From Seriola aureovittata (lineage: Eukaryota; Chordata; Actinopteri; Carangiformes; Carangidae), in the NCBI RefSeq assembly GCF_021018895.1, contig NC_079387.1, positions 8,398,083-8,462,082 on the forward strand: 64,000 nucleotides of DNA, given 5' to 3'. Position numbers and translations under genes: made by a program. Positions 38,022 to 50,685 of the stretch are shown here, in pieces (position 1 is the first letter of the stretch; the number at the start of each line of letters is the position of its first letter). The notes below the pieces were generated by a model. It did no database searches and was not told the DNA's origin. It saw nothing but the letters and a program-made list of their open reading frames with translations.

Positions 38022-39689
38022 GTAAAAAACAAGGCGATAATTGGTGGGTTTCACAGATGAATTCAAGCTCAAGCAGTCGGCGTCAACAAGCATCAACAAA
38101 TACTCTCAGTTGCCAGTTGATTAGGAGCACCTAACTAAAACTAATGCAGTCTAATACAACAGTAAATCAAACCTTCATCAAGGTTATATTTTGCTGAAAA
38201 CTGTTTCAGAGAGGTGTTGATTCAACTTTATGGTCATTAAGTTTGAGATACTATACCTTGTCTTATTCTGACAGGTGTTTCTATTATTTTGCCATTATTA
38301 TACCAATGCTGGTAGGCTAAATAAATCTAGATACAGTTTAAGACACTTTCGCAGGATCACAGATCTAATCACTAACCAACTTGGGTTTTCTGGGCTGTGT
38401 GCAAATCAGGTTCAGTCCTCCTCCTGTCCAGCAAGGCTGTTTGATAACCACCAAAAACTGCCACAAAGGAATTTACTTATGCACTTCAGCAATTTAGTTC
38501 CAACAGCACAAGTTTAGCTAGCTAACATCTGTCCACAAGCTACTACAAATCCATGGATGAATCGTATTTACGAACGAGCAAGACAAAGATGTTCTGCTCT
38601 CCCACACAGATCATTCAGCTGTTAAAACACATGAGGTGATGAAAAGGGAGTGTACAGTATGTTTACATTAACCTGACAAGGATTTTTTTCATGGCTAAGA
38701 GTTTGACACACGAGATCACTGTTCCTCTTTTCGCTTCCTACCAACCGTCAACTTTGATTTCTTTACCTTTCTTAACCCGGTCCTTAAACGTACCCTGACT
38801 ATAAAGATTTTGGCCTCTGATTATTTTTTTCTTGTATATAACTACAAACAAATAAAGTATTAAAATTTGAACATCTTAGTTTTTGCCCTGAAGCCTAACT
38901 TTACTTTTAGCACAGAAGGATAAAACTTTTTTTGTGTTGTCATGACATGTCAAAATGTCATGCGTTTCTGCTCACTTTATTTTCTTCTTCCTGACAGCAT
39001 CTCTGTGGTAGAGAAATGACACACAGGACACTGGGTGTTTGGTCGGGGGCTGTAGTGTGTATGTGCATGGCCCTCGCCGTGACTGTGAAAAGATAAAAAA
39101 TAAAAAAATAACTCACAGGATTCAAGTGGACAGGTTCTTTTTTAATTTGAGTGGCATCTGGGTTTATGAACCCTCGAGCTCTGACATGAGCTTTTTCTGT
39201 CTTGAGGATCCAATTTCACCTGCGTGTCCAAGATCTCAAACTAGACCTTGACCAAATAGCAAATATCACCATGAGTGTTTGTTTTCAGCCCCCTTGGAGG
39301 ACCAGATACACAGCTCCTGCTGCATCGGGATAGCTGAGATCTTGTCACGAACAGGTGAATAAATCCAATAAAAGTGTGCTAAAATGACAGGTGTGTCTAA
39401 AATGTAATGTAGTTCTCTGAGCAGTCATTGTATTTGTCCTGCAAATATTCAGCAGGAAGCGATGGGGCTTTTCAGACAGCCAGCTTCTATTTCTAAATTT
39501 ATGGAAAGAGAAAGAAAAGCTATATATAATCAATAAAATGGTTCTAATTGCCTAAAATCTAACTCATAATTGTAGGGGAATGCTTTGGGGTGTTGTAGAG
39601 GTTAATAACACTGTGATCATGAGCTTCTGAACTGAGCCATAGATATTCTTTTATAGCACCAGAGGTTCAGTGGTTCATAACTCAAACAC

Positions 39690-39860
39690 TCAGCTCTAAA
39701 GCACCAGCAGGTTTAAAGCTGCACTAATCAATATTTTTATATTAACGATGGACCTAATGATAATGAGTAATGTGATAGGAGGTGCTCATAGTGACAAACC
39801 CACAGTGAATTAGCACCTAACTCTGTAGTTCCCCATCAGCTGTACGTAGAGCGTAAAAGA
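39690..39860. repeat. Degraded fish repeat
   Basis: Contains gcaggtttaaagctgcactaatcaatatttttatattaac and ccccatcagctgtacgtagag, wording I associate with a common teleost repeat. No second full copy in the window confirms it. Confidence 0.4.
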
Positions 39861-39944
39861 GCATAAATAAAGTCACTGTATGCTAACGGCCAACGTTTAA
39901 TGGTAGACAAACCTTGCTAGATCGCCAGCTGGTAAAGTTAGTAG

Positions 39945-40075
39945 GAAACAAAAGTAAAAGGATATTTATGTTGGACTTGCAGCAGTCAGGTGTCAGAAAC
40001 ACATCTCCATATGCATGCTAATGTTGCTCCATGTCTGCTAAATACGCAACTGTATGCTAACAGTTTCACCATAAC
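39945..40075. repeat. Degraded fish repeat (family D), second copy
   Basis: Shares atgctaatgttgctccatgtctgctaaata with the copy at 8165-8220. Confidence 0.45.
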
Positions 40076-41450
40076 AGCTTTATAAGGTGATAATGTTTTT
40101 AGCTCTCCACCAAACAATCAGATTCTTGCTTGATGAATTTAAATATGGTGTAGATATGCTTAAATTATTGCTCAATATTGTGATAAAAATGTATAACAGT
40201 AGATATGTATTCTGTTCATGACTGCAGTTTGATCCAGTAAAGGTGTTGAACTTACACCTGTAGTCGCAGACCTTTGCAACCATGACAAAAACCATTTTCC
40301 CAGCAATTTTCTTTTTTGTTACAACTGAGTACACCCAACACAGCTGTGTGTGGACGCTAACAGGGAAGGGACTTCTAAAAAACCACAACACTGTGGCTCC
40401 TCGAAAGACACAAACTCCAGATACAACAGAAAAAGAAAATATCCTCCTCACAGCCACAGACTTTCCCTAAAATGTTTGGGATTTAATAGCTAATTTCACT
40501 TCCGCTAAAGCGTGTCTTGGTGATGAATCTGAAAATTATTGTTTCATTAAAAGGATATTAAGTCCTGACGAGGCGCATGTTTGGAGGCGTATTTGCGTTG
40601 ACTGACACATCTCTCACACGTCTGCTGTGTTTGCTGCCGCTTGCTCTCCTCGCCTCAGCTCCTCACTCTTGCCTAGATTTGGAAATCCTGGACGCTGACA
40701 AGGACGGAAGCGAGCATCTGTATGCAAATTAAAACTGTACATCATCTGCACTTTGTTCACCTACAAGCAACATGAGTGAGGCAGCACTCTCCCTGCCTTG
40801 ATCGAGGCTCTGCTTTTGTAATAGAGGTCCGCCATTTAATGAGAAATTGCACCGGAGACAAAGACACAACAACTGAGAGAAAAAGCCCATTTTTGTATGA
40901 TGGTCTCATTTTGACAGCCATTTCCACATCCAGTAAAAATAAATTTGAGGATGATATATTGAAGCAGCACTCTGGAAATATATACAGCGTCAGATTATAC
41001 CACAGGTTTATATTCTGCATGTAAAACTAATCCCCTGCTTCTTTGTGATCACTGTTGCTTTTCCAAACATCTGTTGTACTGACTTGTCCAGTGATCATGG
41101 CTAAGTACTCCTGTTTTTAGAAGCGTACATGCCTTTAGGCCTTGACCTATAAGTTAATACCATCATCGCAAAAAAAAACAATGTCCGATGCTGATAATTA
41201 AACACTGTCATTTTGAAGGATTTCACAAATCAACCAGGCAACCGAGTGTGATCCCGCACCATCTGGTCCGAAGCCAGCCTTCATATACTGTAGTGCAAAA
41301 AGTGCATTACATGATATAAGCAATGATAAATACCATGAGTTCACACCATGTGCTTCATACACTGGATAATAAAGGATTTGAAGTATTTTTAGTGCCTACA
41401 ATGTCATTGTCTGAGTATTTCTGTCTGTGTGTCTCTCCCTCTCTCTCCAG

Positions 41451-41533
41451 GATGACCATCAACGCAGAATGCCAGCTGCAACTACATAATTTCCCAATGG
41501 ACGAACACTCCTGTCCTCTCGTCTTCTCCAGCT
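41451..41533 (+). CDS. gabrg3: gabrg3 exon 5: Cys-loop
   Basis: This 83-bp exon has the canonical exon 5 size in the GABA-A family. The acceptor is ctctctctccag and the donor is AGCT|gtgaat. It reads [18 protein letters not shown] then HSCPLVFSS, and ends one base into a tyrosine codon. It contains the family-defining Cys-loop: two cysteines separated by exactly 13 residues ([15 protein letters not shown]), with the invariant FPMD. The disulphide loop sits at the interface of the extracellular and membrane domains and couples GABA binding to channel opening. Methionine at the start of MTINAEC replaces the leucine of mammalian gamma-3. The donor departs from consensus (GCT|GTGAAT), and a CA microsatellite begins 17 nt after it. 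Reading past the donor gives EYWQ and then a stop. Confidence 0.95.
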
Positions 41534-41549
41534 GTGAATATTGGCAATG

Positions 41550-41550
<1 letters not shown>

Positions 41551-41587
<37 letters not shown>
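41551..41587. repeat. (AC)n microsatellite beside the exon 5 donor
   Basis: Uninterrupted AC tract of about 37 bp that begins 17 nt after the last base of exon 5. CA repeats next to donors can bind hnRNP L and affect splicing in vertebrates; no effect is shown here. Confidence 0.96.
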
Positions 41588-41590
<3 letters not shown>

Positions 41591-43399
41591 GCTAACTTAT
41601 GCACGCCCCACAGATAAATATGGCCATGTTTCTCGAATAGCAATGCCTATACATGTCACACCTGCCAAAGTGAAAACTTTTAAAGCAAAAGGTAGACAGA
41701 AAAATAGAAGAGAAAAAAAAAAGTTTTAAGATGACATTTAAAGATACAAAAAATCCCAGCAGGGAGGAGATAAAGTCATGAAAACTGTTGAGGTGGTCTG
41801 AGTGGGTGGAAATGAAAACACGACTTCAAGCCAGACAACAAGTACCGACACTGAACTGTTCCACCTGAGCAGCACCTAGCCGGCAACCCACCTGGAAGAC
41901 GCAGAGAAGGTGTTGAGATGACCTTAAACGGGGTGTCCTTGCTTCAATGGGAATAATTGATTAGGGGAGGTTGGGGATAGCCTGTATATACAGCATAGGA
42001 GGATATTTGCTAAACCTGTTGCAAATTACTATGAGGGGTGTCACCACATTATTTTTATATTAGCAGTTTATTTTCATGTGTTTTGTGACACTTTTGCAGC
42101 TAGAAGTGTGTATTCATTTTGCAAGAGGAAAGCTTTATGTGAGGAAATACTAGCTCAACAAAAAAGACCAGAGGTTGAGAGATTTTTGGGGAAACCTTTA
42201 AACATTATTGGCTGCTGCAGTCATGTTGCACTGGACTGGAGCTGCTGTGAGCCATTAAAAGTCGGAGAAAATAGGCAGGTAAAGTCGTGTGAAGAATAAC
42301 ACTGCTGCTCTTGTGCTGTGGTGCTGAACTGAGAGCTCTGCTAAAGCAATGTGTCTTTTAATTTGGATGTCTCTCTCTCTCTCGCAGTAGTCTGCCCTGC
42401 AGTCTCTCACCCTCTGTAAGTGTCTGATAAAACAGCGCCGCAGATTTACACCTGCTTTTCCCAGGCGTTAAATTTCAGACGCGATTTTGTCTGCGGTGGT
42501 AAATCAGGCTCTGCAGCTATTTCCCATATTTTATTCCTCTAGACAGGAACGCCTTAACATACATATTGTATGAGACCAAACAGTTTTCAGAGGTGCTGCT
42601 TATCTTCCAATTTATCAGTGCAAAACTTTGCTGTGGTCCTTTAGAAAATAAGGACAAACACAACTTGGGTGTATAGGTTTAGAAAACAAAACACAGACAT
42701 TTTATTCTGAAATTATTGAGGTTTTTTTGGACTAATTTAAATTTTTAAAATTTTAGGGTTTTAAAAGATTTTCAATCAGATTTTTATACTGGAAATAATT
42801 TACATAAGGATTCTCAGCATTATTTTAAGACCTTTTCAGCCAAACAATCAACAGAAGCTCATGTTTTAATACATTGTTTTACTCTTAGATTAAATTTAAT
42901 GTAAAGGTTTATTTTAATGTTATTCGTAAATAAGTCTATAGCGCCTGATTTTTTTCCAGGTGCAGATGGTAGATCTGCCATCCAATGGCTCATTGGATTA
43001 AGATGACGAATCAGCAGTATCAGAAGACCAACTACTGTCTCTAATGATAGGGCAGAGAATACAGGATGTTAGGTATAGGTATATAGGAGGGAAGGATATA
43101 AAGGCAGTGAGTATGAGCTAAATGCATGTAGATATTTTGAGGCAATAATGTGACGCAACAGGCTGCAATCACTGAAATGCAGGTACATGTATCTTAAGGC
43201 TCGGTACAGTTAATGGACTAAAAGCTCAGAACTGCTTCCTCTACTGTACCTGGCTTTGTTCAAAGTGATCCCACTATTTATAGCCACACAAATGGTTTAT
43301 TTTCACTGTTTCTACAGTTGCACTTTTTAGATTCATGAATTGTTCTTGTGCCTTCTTAATTTCACTCACTCTACAGTTCTGTTTAATATTTTCATTGGA

Positions 43400-43490
43400 G
43401 CAAAGCTAGCCGTTAGTCTTTATGCTAAGCTAGGCTAATCATATATCTACCAGATAGACATATTTCCCAAAATGTTCCCACTGTTCCTTT
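43400..43490. repeat. Fragment of fish repeat family G
   Basis: Contains gctagccgttagtctttatgctaagctaggcta, matching in reverse the TTAGCTTAGC-rich stretch at 11228-11355. Confidence 0.45.
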
Positions 43491-44094
43491 GGTTCAACGG
43501 TGCCTTATTATCATAACCACCACATAATAAGCACCAAAATCACTTCTGATTTTATATGAGGGGATATTCTATTGGACCAGACATCTTCCACTGCTAGACA
43601 TGATTTAATTTTGGTAATAATCATTACCTGATGCGACTGCGGATGGCAGTATTTGTCACTGGCCATTATTAAAGCTACTCTCAATTGACTATTTTCGAGC
43701 TTATATACAATTTGCTCACAGTGTGATGAGACCGGATGTTACAGTACTGTCGGTAGTGAAAGAGCTATTGACCACAAATGGGCTTCCATTATGTCTCTGC
43801 TCTCAGTGAAAGGATTTGCGGTAATAACCCCCCCACCCCTCCCTCACCCCCTCACTGTCTCAGTGCATGACCATGTGGATGGACATTTTTTCTGTCTGTA
43901 GCTGAAATGGATGAGCAACTTGTGTCTTCAATAGCACTGAATTAAAGCCATGAAGTTTTATATTTTATATTTGAAGCCGAACACTGCTAACCTCGTGAAG
44001 AACCTTTTCTTGCCAGTCAGAATCCATTTTTTGCCAGGCTCCAATCACAGTGGTTTGGACCAATCAGCATCCTATCAGGGAAGAACTACTGGCA

Positions 44095-44335
44095 GGTCAA
44101 AGGTCACCGTGACCTCACAAAACACGTTTTTGGCCATAACTTGCCAATTCATAGGCTAATTATGACCCAATTTAACACAAATGTCTAATAGGACAAAATG
44201 AGAAGAGAACACTCCTGGCCGTTATTCAATTCTGTTCCTCAGGCAAAGGGACTGTGGGACATTATGACCATATGTCCTGCAATTTGACTGGTTGACGGAG
44301 GGACACAACCAAGAGGCGGTAATTCTAGTTTTTTG
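44095..44335 (+). repeat. Teleost interspersed repeat (family B), short copy
   Basis: Shares cctcacaaaacac.tttttggccataact, aattatgac, and the tail gttgacggagggacacaaccaagaggcggtaattctag with 30765-31196. Same orientation. Confidence 0.78.
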
Positions 44336-45964
44336 TAAAGCACCTGACCTTTTCCAAACATCTTCCAGCGAAGCCTTCCCAGATGGGTCTGTGTAACAAA
44401 CCATCTGGCGCATCAATTAAGAACTGCTATTTCCCCGACATGCTGATAGCTAATCATTATTACTCAAACATATTTTGATAAAAATCACTGCATCATTTCA
44501 TGGTGCAAGTTTTACATTTGAATCCCTCCAGTTAAAACTCATGTAACTGTGCTTTATTCAGGATTTTCTGATGAGTGCGAGATTTCTCAATAATTAAGGG
44601 ACAATGGGTATTAGATAAGGAGATATTACTAAAAGCAAGCCAAAGCTTAAGAGGGTTAATTACCTCTAAGAGTGGAACAGAGTCATCTTGATAACTTTCA
44701 TAACATCTGGTCTATGTCTGTTTTAAAATGTCCAGAGTTTTATTGTCTTATTGGAGACAGCAGCACAGATATCCACAGCTGATTTCCAGATTTCCCTACA
44801 ACTCCAATAAGCCACACATCCATTTAGAAGTTTGAAAGAAACCATTTCCATCAGTCTTCATATTACAACAAAAACATGAGATGCTTTTAGGTGCCAAAGG
44901 AAAGCATTTGAACTAAGTGAGCAAGTGTTTGGATTCAGATCATCTCCGTCTGTTTTGCATTAACATGTTGCCACCCTGCAAGTTACACATTTCGTGGCAG
45001 ATGGTTTGCAAGATGAAGATCTGCTGTAGAGGAGGAGAGAGAGGCAGACCAGAGGTGACTTATAGTGTCTCTCAGTCACTGTACACCAGGGTGAGATCTG
45101 ATAGTGAAGCCGCAATTGGCCCTCACTTTTCTCCACTGTCAAACACATAATCCTTTCTTACCCGCTGTAACATCCACTGCAATCTTTCTGTAACTACTCA
45201 AGGCGCATGGCTGTTAATATATTATGATATTGTAGAAGCCTCATGCGCAAGGCTTTTGAAATGTTGTGTCTCTTCATCATGAAGCAAATTAGAAGTCGTC
45301 CCATTATGGCTTTAATTGGTTTCATTTATTGAGATGCAACATTATAAACATGGTGAATGCATCAACGCTCTCGCTCATCTCTCTTATCAGTTCTGACTAC
45401 TCACTGCCTTTATATCCTTCTCTCCTGTATACCTATACCTAACATTAAATTAAATTAAATCTAAGAACAAAATCACAAGCAATCTGACATCTTGCAAATG
45501 AATTCATGGCATGGTCCGTGTTTCACAGGAGCTTCCACAAATAAATATACACCTACTGTATAATACGTTGGAGAAAAAAAACTTTTGTGACTACAGGGGA
45601 GCTCAGCATGAAAGCCATGAAAAGCTTTAACTATGATCACAAGCACTTTGTACTGTTGTCAACACCACAGGCAGAGCTTCAATCACTTATTGATGAACAC
45701 TCTCTGTGTTGCTATATTGCTATATAGATTTTTACACTGTTGCAGAACATACTATTCAAATGTTGGCTATGATAAGGGTGGGGAGGCACTTAGATATTTT
45801 CTCTACATTTTACTTCCTCTTTGTGTCAATCCACTGACAGCCACAGGATGAAAACAGTTCCTCAGTTTATTTCAGTCTAATTTGATGCTGTAAAATCTAT
45901 GCTATATATTACAACAAGGCTAAACTCTACAGCCAGGCTTGGTAAGGCTGTATGCACAGAGGCG

Positions 45965-46295
45965 CTTTGAGCTAAATGCCAACACCACCAACTGAAGCTG
46001 ATGGGAATGTCATTAGTCTTGCAGGCATTTGGTCATAGACCAAGGTATTGGACAAAGTCAGGGGATCGCCACGATTGTAACCATTCATTCTGAGCGAACC
46101 GTGAACGCCTGCACCAAATCCATCCAATAGTTGTCAATAGGTTTCACTCAAAACAATAAATGTCAACGTCATGGTGCACTGGAGAAAAAGTCAGATTCAT
46201 CTTCTGAGAATCATGAATATCTGCATAAGATTTCATGGCAACACAATATAGTTGTTGAGATTTTTCAGTCTGGTCCAACCACACAAGAGAAGGCA
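45965..46295 (+). repeat. Teleost interspersed repeat (family A), longest copy
   Basis: Ordered blocks: gctgatgggaatgtcattagtcttgcaggcatttggtcatagaccaaggtattggac, ggggatcgcc, accaaatccatccaatagttgtcaa, aacaataaatgtcaacgtcatggtg and gttgttgagatttttcagtctggtccaacc. It looks internally duplicated or rearranged, as this family often does. Confidence 0.7.
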
Positions 46296-49035
46296 ATTAC
46301 TTAATACAAGAAATACATTTAGTCTGTTCTCATTCCTCGGGGAAATTTGCTCTTAACATGTGCATCTGTAGTTGACGTATGGGCTAAAACATACTATTAT
46401 TTGCTACCTACTATTCAAATACTAAATGAGTCAGTTAAACTAGGTGCAAAGTGATCACTCCCGAGTTAAAAAAGAAAAAAGAAAAAGCAGAATAAACCAC
46501 ATCTCAGTGCAGTTCAAACAGGCGAGTCATACATTTAAAGATGTAATCAGCAGTTCTTATTCTGCCCAAAAGAACTGAGGACGTCCATCATGACCGCCAC
46601 AGAGCTTGTTACATTACTTGAACCCCCCCCCCAGGAGAGGTTCTTGAATGGTCAGTCATCTAAAGTTGTTGCTTTGAGTTTGAGTTTTTCATTTTGAAAA
46701 GCTCATTTAAAATGGACCTTTTGAGTGTCAGTATAAAAGACCAAGGGAAATAATACTGAATGTTTACAGTTCACACTCCCAAAGGAGCTGACATTGGAAA
46801 TAAACTGTTACTGACCTTTTGTACAAGTGAAAAGAATCACTGCTCTGCAATAAGTGGAAAAAATATGCATACAGTCGGCTGTTTTCTTTCCTCTAACTTT
46901 ATGACAAGTTACCTTTACCAAGCACACAGTGCTGTGTTCAGACAAGTGGGAGATCTTCATACACTCACATGTAGGTAGATAATCATGGCTTCCACTTTTA
47001 AGACAATAAAGTGAGCTTTACAGAGTTTGGAAAATCACATGAAGCTATTCAAATCCTAATTACGCAGATGTGGTACACTCTACATTAGTGCCAGGGGCAC
47101 TGGTGGTACTGTAATTTGACTGGTGCACTGTCTTTGTGGACGAACAATAAAAATAGTTCATATCAGTTCAGTTCTTCCACACAGGTAATTAGTGAGCTGG
47201 AGGGCTGATGTTGATAGCTGAAGTATCTGTGGTATGAGCGCGCCAGACGTTCGTTCCAGGATTTACTTGTTGCTGTGAATTCTGACAGTCTTGTCCTATG
47301 CCATCCTCGCAAACAGCCCCATGAGGAGAGACAGCTAATGCCACCTCCACCCCTTCCATACTACAAAGTGGGACAAATACTGAGTGTGTGAGAGCTGCCA
47401 ATGACTCAGCAGCTGAGATTGTTAGCTTCCTTTTTCCAAAACTTAACAGCACAGTGGGTCCTCCAGCACAGATAGCCTCGCTCGCCAGTTTCCATTATTT
47501 AAGTGGAAGACAAACTTAACAGCTGAATGGATCCCCCCCCTAATTATTGAAAAATGTATAGGGATGTTTTAAATAGCTATGGGTAAATAACCTCTATCAG
47601 CTTGTTGAAAAAGGGGGGAATAACTATCAGTGTTGGTAGTATAAAAGATTTGCCCATTAGCTGCAGTATTATTGAAGTCTATCTTTCCGTGTAAAGAGCA
47701 AGAGGAATTAATATTTCAATTTGACTTTAAAACCCATTTCACTGGCAGATATCCTCAACTGGACTTGTTTACAGTAATATGGCAAAAATCGGACCACCGT
47801 TGTCTTCTTTGCTTGGAGGCTAGACAGGGAGAATATTACAGCCAAGGCCACGGCAGACTGTAATTTATAACACTGGCTAAGAACATGTTACTTCAGGGGG
47901 CTTTTAAAGGCCTGAAATATGACAAACATTTTCCAGCCATGAAGATACACTGGTAACACAATGGTAATACTGTTTGCAGTAAAGATAATTGTACAAACAC
48001 AACAAGGGAAATATGATGGCAATATAATGTTTGGCATCTATATTAGACTTTGAAAAAATCACACCTCTCTTGCATCATGGTGATTGCTCCTCTTGGTTGA
48101 AGATGGCTATCCTCTAAATGAGACCATTTGCATAATTTGTCTGGTTTCCACTACAGGGCACAACCAGGCTTGCCACCTGCTCATTATTGCTGTCACTCAT
48201 TTTTCTATGCAAAATTGCTTCAACTTGTCAAAAGAGCTCAGCTTTATTTTTTTACATAGAGACACAGTATTTAGAGTAATAGCTTCTGTAGAGATTCAAC
48301 TCCTTACGTGCATTTTCACTTGTGTTTAACTGCTCCACCCAGCAAAGGGGTCTGCACATGAAATCCTGTATTTATTGATCAGTACACTACAAAATGTTTC
48401 CAGCTTTAAACCAAACCAGGTCATTCCACTACTGGGCTCCTCCACGTAAAAGTACTTTCCCGTGACAGTTAGGTATATCAGTAGGCTCGTCACAGAAGTA
48501 TGGCAGGTGCATAGCCTACAATCTTACACTTCAATAACTATTAATCTCTAAAAAAAAAATAAAAGAAGTCAAGCCATTTCTTTAAGTAGCTGTGCCTACC
48601 TCCCTCCCACGATCATATCCTGCAATAAATCAAACTGCACAGTTTTTAATCATTAAAATAGCAATTGATTCAAGAGCATTCCTGACACCAATTGACTTGT
48701 ACTTGAAATTATTCCACTGAAATCAAGATAAACACTGCACTGGATTACATGTTAGACTGGATATTTGTTTGCTGTGGGTGCACCACAGCAGATTCCAAGC
48801 AAACAAGTTAACAGTAATTGCTCAGTTGGTCTGCAGTCCACTGAATTGCCTATGAAAACTTGCTGTATAAATTTGTATAAATCATGAATAAATCAGGTAT
48901 AAATCATGCATACAATAAAAACTGCATTGCTGCATTAATCTTTCCTGTATTCTTTGCCTTCAACTTTTATCTCCTTTTTCTTTCGCAGTCCCTCCTTCTT
49001 TCACACACCTAACTCACTTTCTGTGTGGTTTCCAG

Positions 49036-49173
49036 ACGGCTACCCGCGGGACGAGATTGTGTACAGGTGGAGGCGAAACTCAGTGGAAACTTCAGACCAG
49101 AAATACTGGAGGCTTTACCAGTTTGATTTCATGGGGCTCAGAAACACCACAGATGTGCTCTCGACGACAGCAG
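49036..49173 (+). CDS. gabrg3: gabrg3 exon 6: loop C side and beta-strands before TM1
   Basis: This 138-bp exon has the canonical exon 6 size. The acceptor is gtggtttccag and the donor is GCAG|gtaaga. It begins AC, completing the tyrosine codon, then reads [34 protein letters not shown] and [12 protein letters not shown], with the last glycine codon split. [12 protein letters not shown] closely matches gamma-3 (gamma-1 and gamma-2 have F.FVGLRN at this site). NTT is a conserved potential N-glycosylation sequon. The segment covers the loop C region and the last strands of the ligand-binding domain before the first membrane helix. Differences from the mammalian protein are conservative, such as PRDE for PKEE. 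Confidence 0.95.
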
Positions 49174-49269
49174 GTAAGAAAGGCAGCAACAAAAGGCTGA
49201 GAAAAGGTCAAGAGCACTGGCACTTGAGACAAAAATAACATGCTGAATGGTTGCATTTCACAGCGGTTA

Positions 49270-49475
49270 GGATAATAATGATATAAAACTTTATTGATCC
49301 CTGCAGAGAAACTGTTTTTTCTCACTTCTATCCTACTCTACAGGGTGGTCAAAGGTTGGGTTTGGCTGCAGACTAGCAGCCAGCGCTGGCAGGAGTTCAG
49401 AGTCTTGCTCTAGAGCTGTTCAGCTTTCCGAGCCGCTTCACTACCTTGGTGCCCCGAGCTTTGCACAGGTTAACA
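49270..49475. repeat. LINE-tail-like fish repeat
   Basis: Starts aactttattgatccctgcagagaaactg and continues ctacagggtggtcaaaggttgggtttggctgcagac, ggcaggagttcagagtcttgctc. The tttattgatccc...gggaaa wording is a common 3' motif of fish LINE-type elements. The repeat lies only about 100 bp after the exon 6 donor. Confidence 0.55.
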
Positions 49476-50667
49476 TTAGCACCATGCCCATAAATGTAAT
49501 CACATAACTACAAGCTCAAAGCTCATAAGTATTCCCCTCGGGTGTAAGGGCAAATAGGTTTTTCCACTGACATTAATCACCAAGATTAAAGATTAAAAAG
49601 GAAGTTTAATTATTCAATCCTTTTCCTTCTCTCTTCCCATGCTTTCAGTGCGGTTATTAGGCTTTGTGTTCTTTGATGATTTAATTTAAGTTTGTTGTTT
49701 TGGAGGCAGTGGCACCTGGAGGAATACTGGTTCTCCAACAGGTGCCAGTAATTATACCTGTAACCGGCACAGCGTGGACAAGTTCCTAATACATTTTTAA
49801 TGTTGTCACGTGACCCTGCAGATAAAAACAGATTCTAATGACTTCATAAGTGAAACATTATAAATGAGGGAGAAGGAGCGTGATGTGGTGGTTGTTAACC
49901 CCTCTTAACCTTGTTTATAAGTGTTGCATATATTCCATCTGGTTTGTGCCATACGGTCTTTTGTCTTTGGAGAGACATGCTTGGATCTGCATAATGTGTC
50001 CTGATTCAGCTTTCTAAGAGCTGAACCTCTGTTCATGAATATTCGAGGAACAAGACTACTTGGCATGATTAGGAAAAGGATAACAGGGAGCCGCATCAAA
50101 TTATTAAGGAGCTCAGTGGAAAGTACAGTTTCATTTTGTTTTGTAAAATGTCCCACTATATGACACAGCTAAATCAAATATCTTTTTAACTGGAGACATT
50201 AACAAATTCAGGAAACAACATTTCTTTTGTTTGTGTTACTATCAGCCACTGGGAATAGTGACAAGCATCGAGATTGTATCTAATGACAAACTGCCGTCGT
50301 ATATATTTGTGTTTCTGATCACAAAAAAAAAAAATAAATAAAAAAAGGTGATTGATGAGTGCTCTCATCCCAAGACACATTGATGGCCTTATAAATTATA
50401 TGTTTTCCTGGACTCCCGCTGCATTGTCAAAACACAGCCAAACTAATTTTCTGCTGAGATGCTCAAAAGCAACGGCAAACCTACACATCTACCTCATGCT
50501 GTTCAAGAAAATTAGCCGTTTTCTCATTTATTACCTCGTTTCTTTTTCCTGTTTCACTTGCCGGGGCTCTATCTCCACAAGCATGATGATTAGATCCCCA
50601 GCTAAAAATACCATATCATTAATTTACGTCATGACAAACTTCGAAAGTACTGCGTTTCTCTTCCTTT

Positions 50668-50685
50668 CTCTCTCTCTCTCTCTCA
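50668..50685. repeat. (TC)n tract
   Basis: Short TC repeat within a longer pyrimidine-rich stretch (about 50655-50735). Confidence 0.85.

Larger units (their letters stand above)
38022..41450 (+). other. gabrg3: Intron 4 (about 3.4 kb)
   Basis: Bounded by gtaaaa and tctctctccag. It holds degraded fish-type interspersed repeats around 39690-40075 (listed separately). The rest appears to be plain AT-rich intron with no coding signal that I recognise. Confidence 0.85.
41534..49035 (+). other. gabrg3: Intron 5 (about 7.5 kb)
   Basis: Bounded by gtgaat and gtggtttccag. It starts with a (CA)n microsatellite at 41551 and includes dispersed fish repeats at about 43400, 44095 and 45965. No coding sequence was recognised between the exons. 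Confidence 0.85.

Noticed and set aside
37732..38025. Longer exon extending upstream of 37890 in the same open frame
   Set aside because: The frame is open upstream, but residues before SNMVG do not match any GABA-A subunit, and the acceptor at 37889 joins exactly to the exon ending at 37460.
41534..41550. Exon 5 ending in CEYWQ stop (a truncated subunit)
   Set aside because: The GT donor at 41534 gives the canonical 83-bp exon and joins in phase to YGYPRDE, so the downstream stop is intronic.
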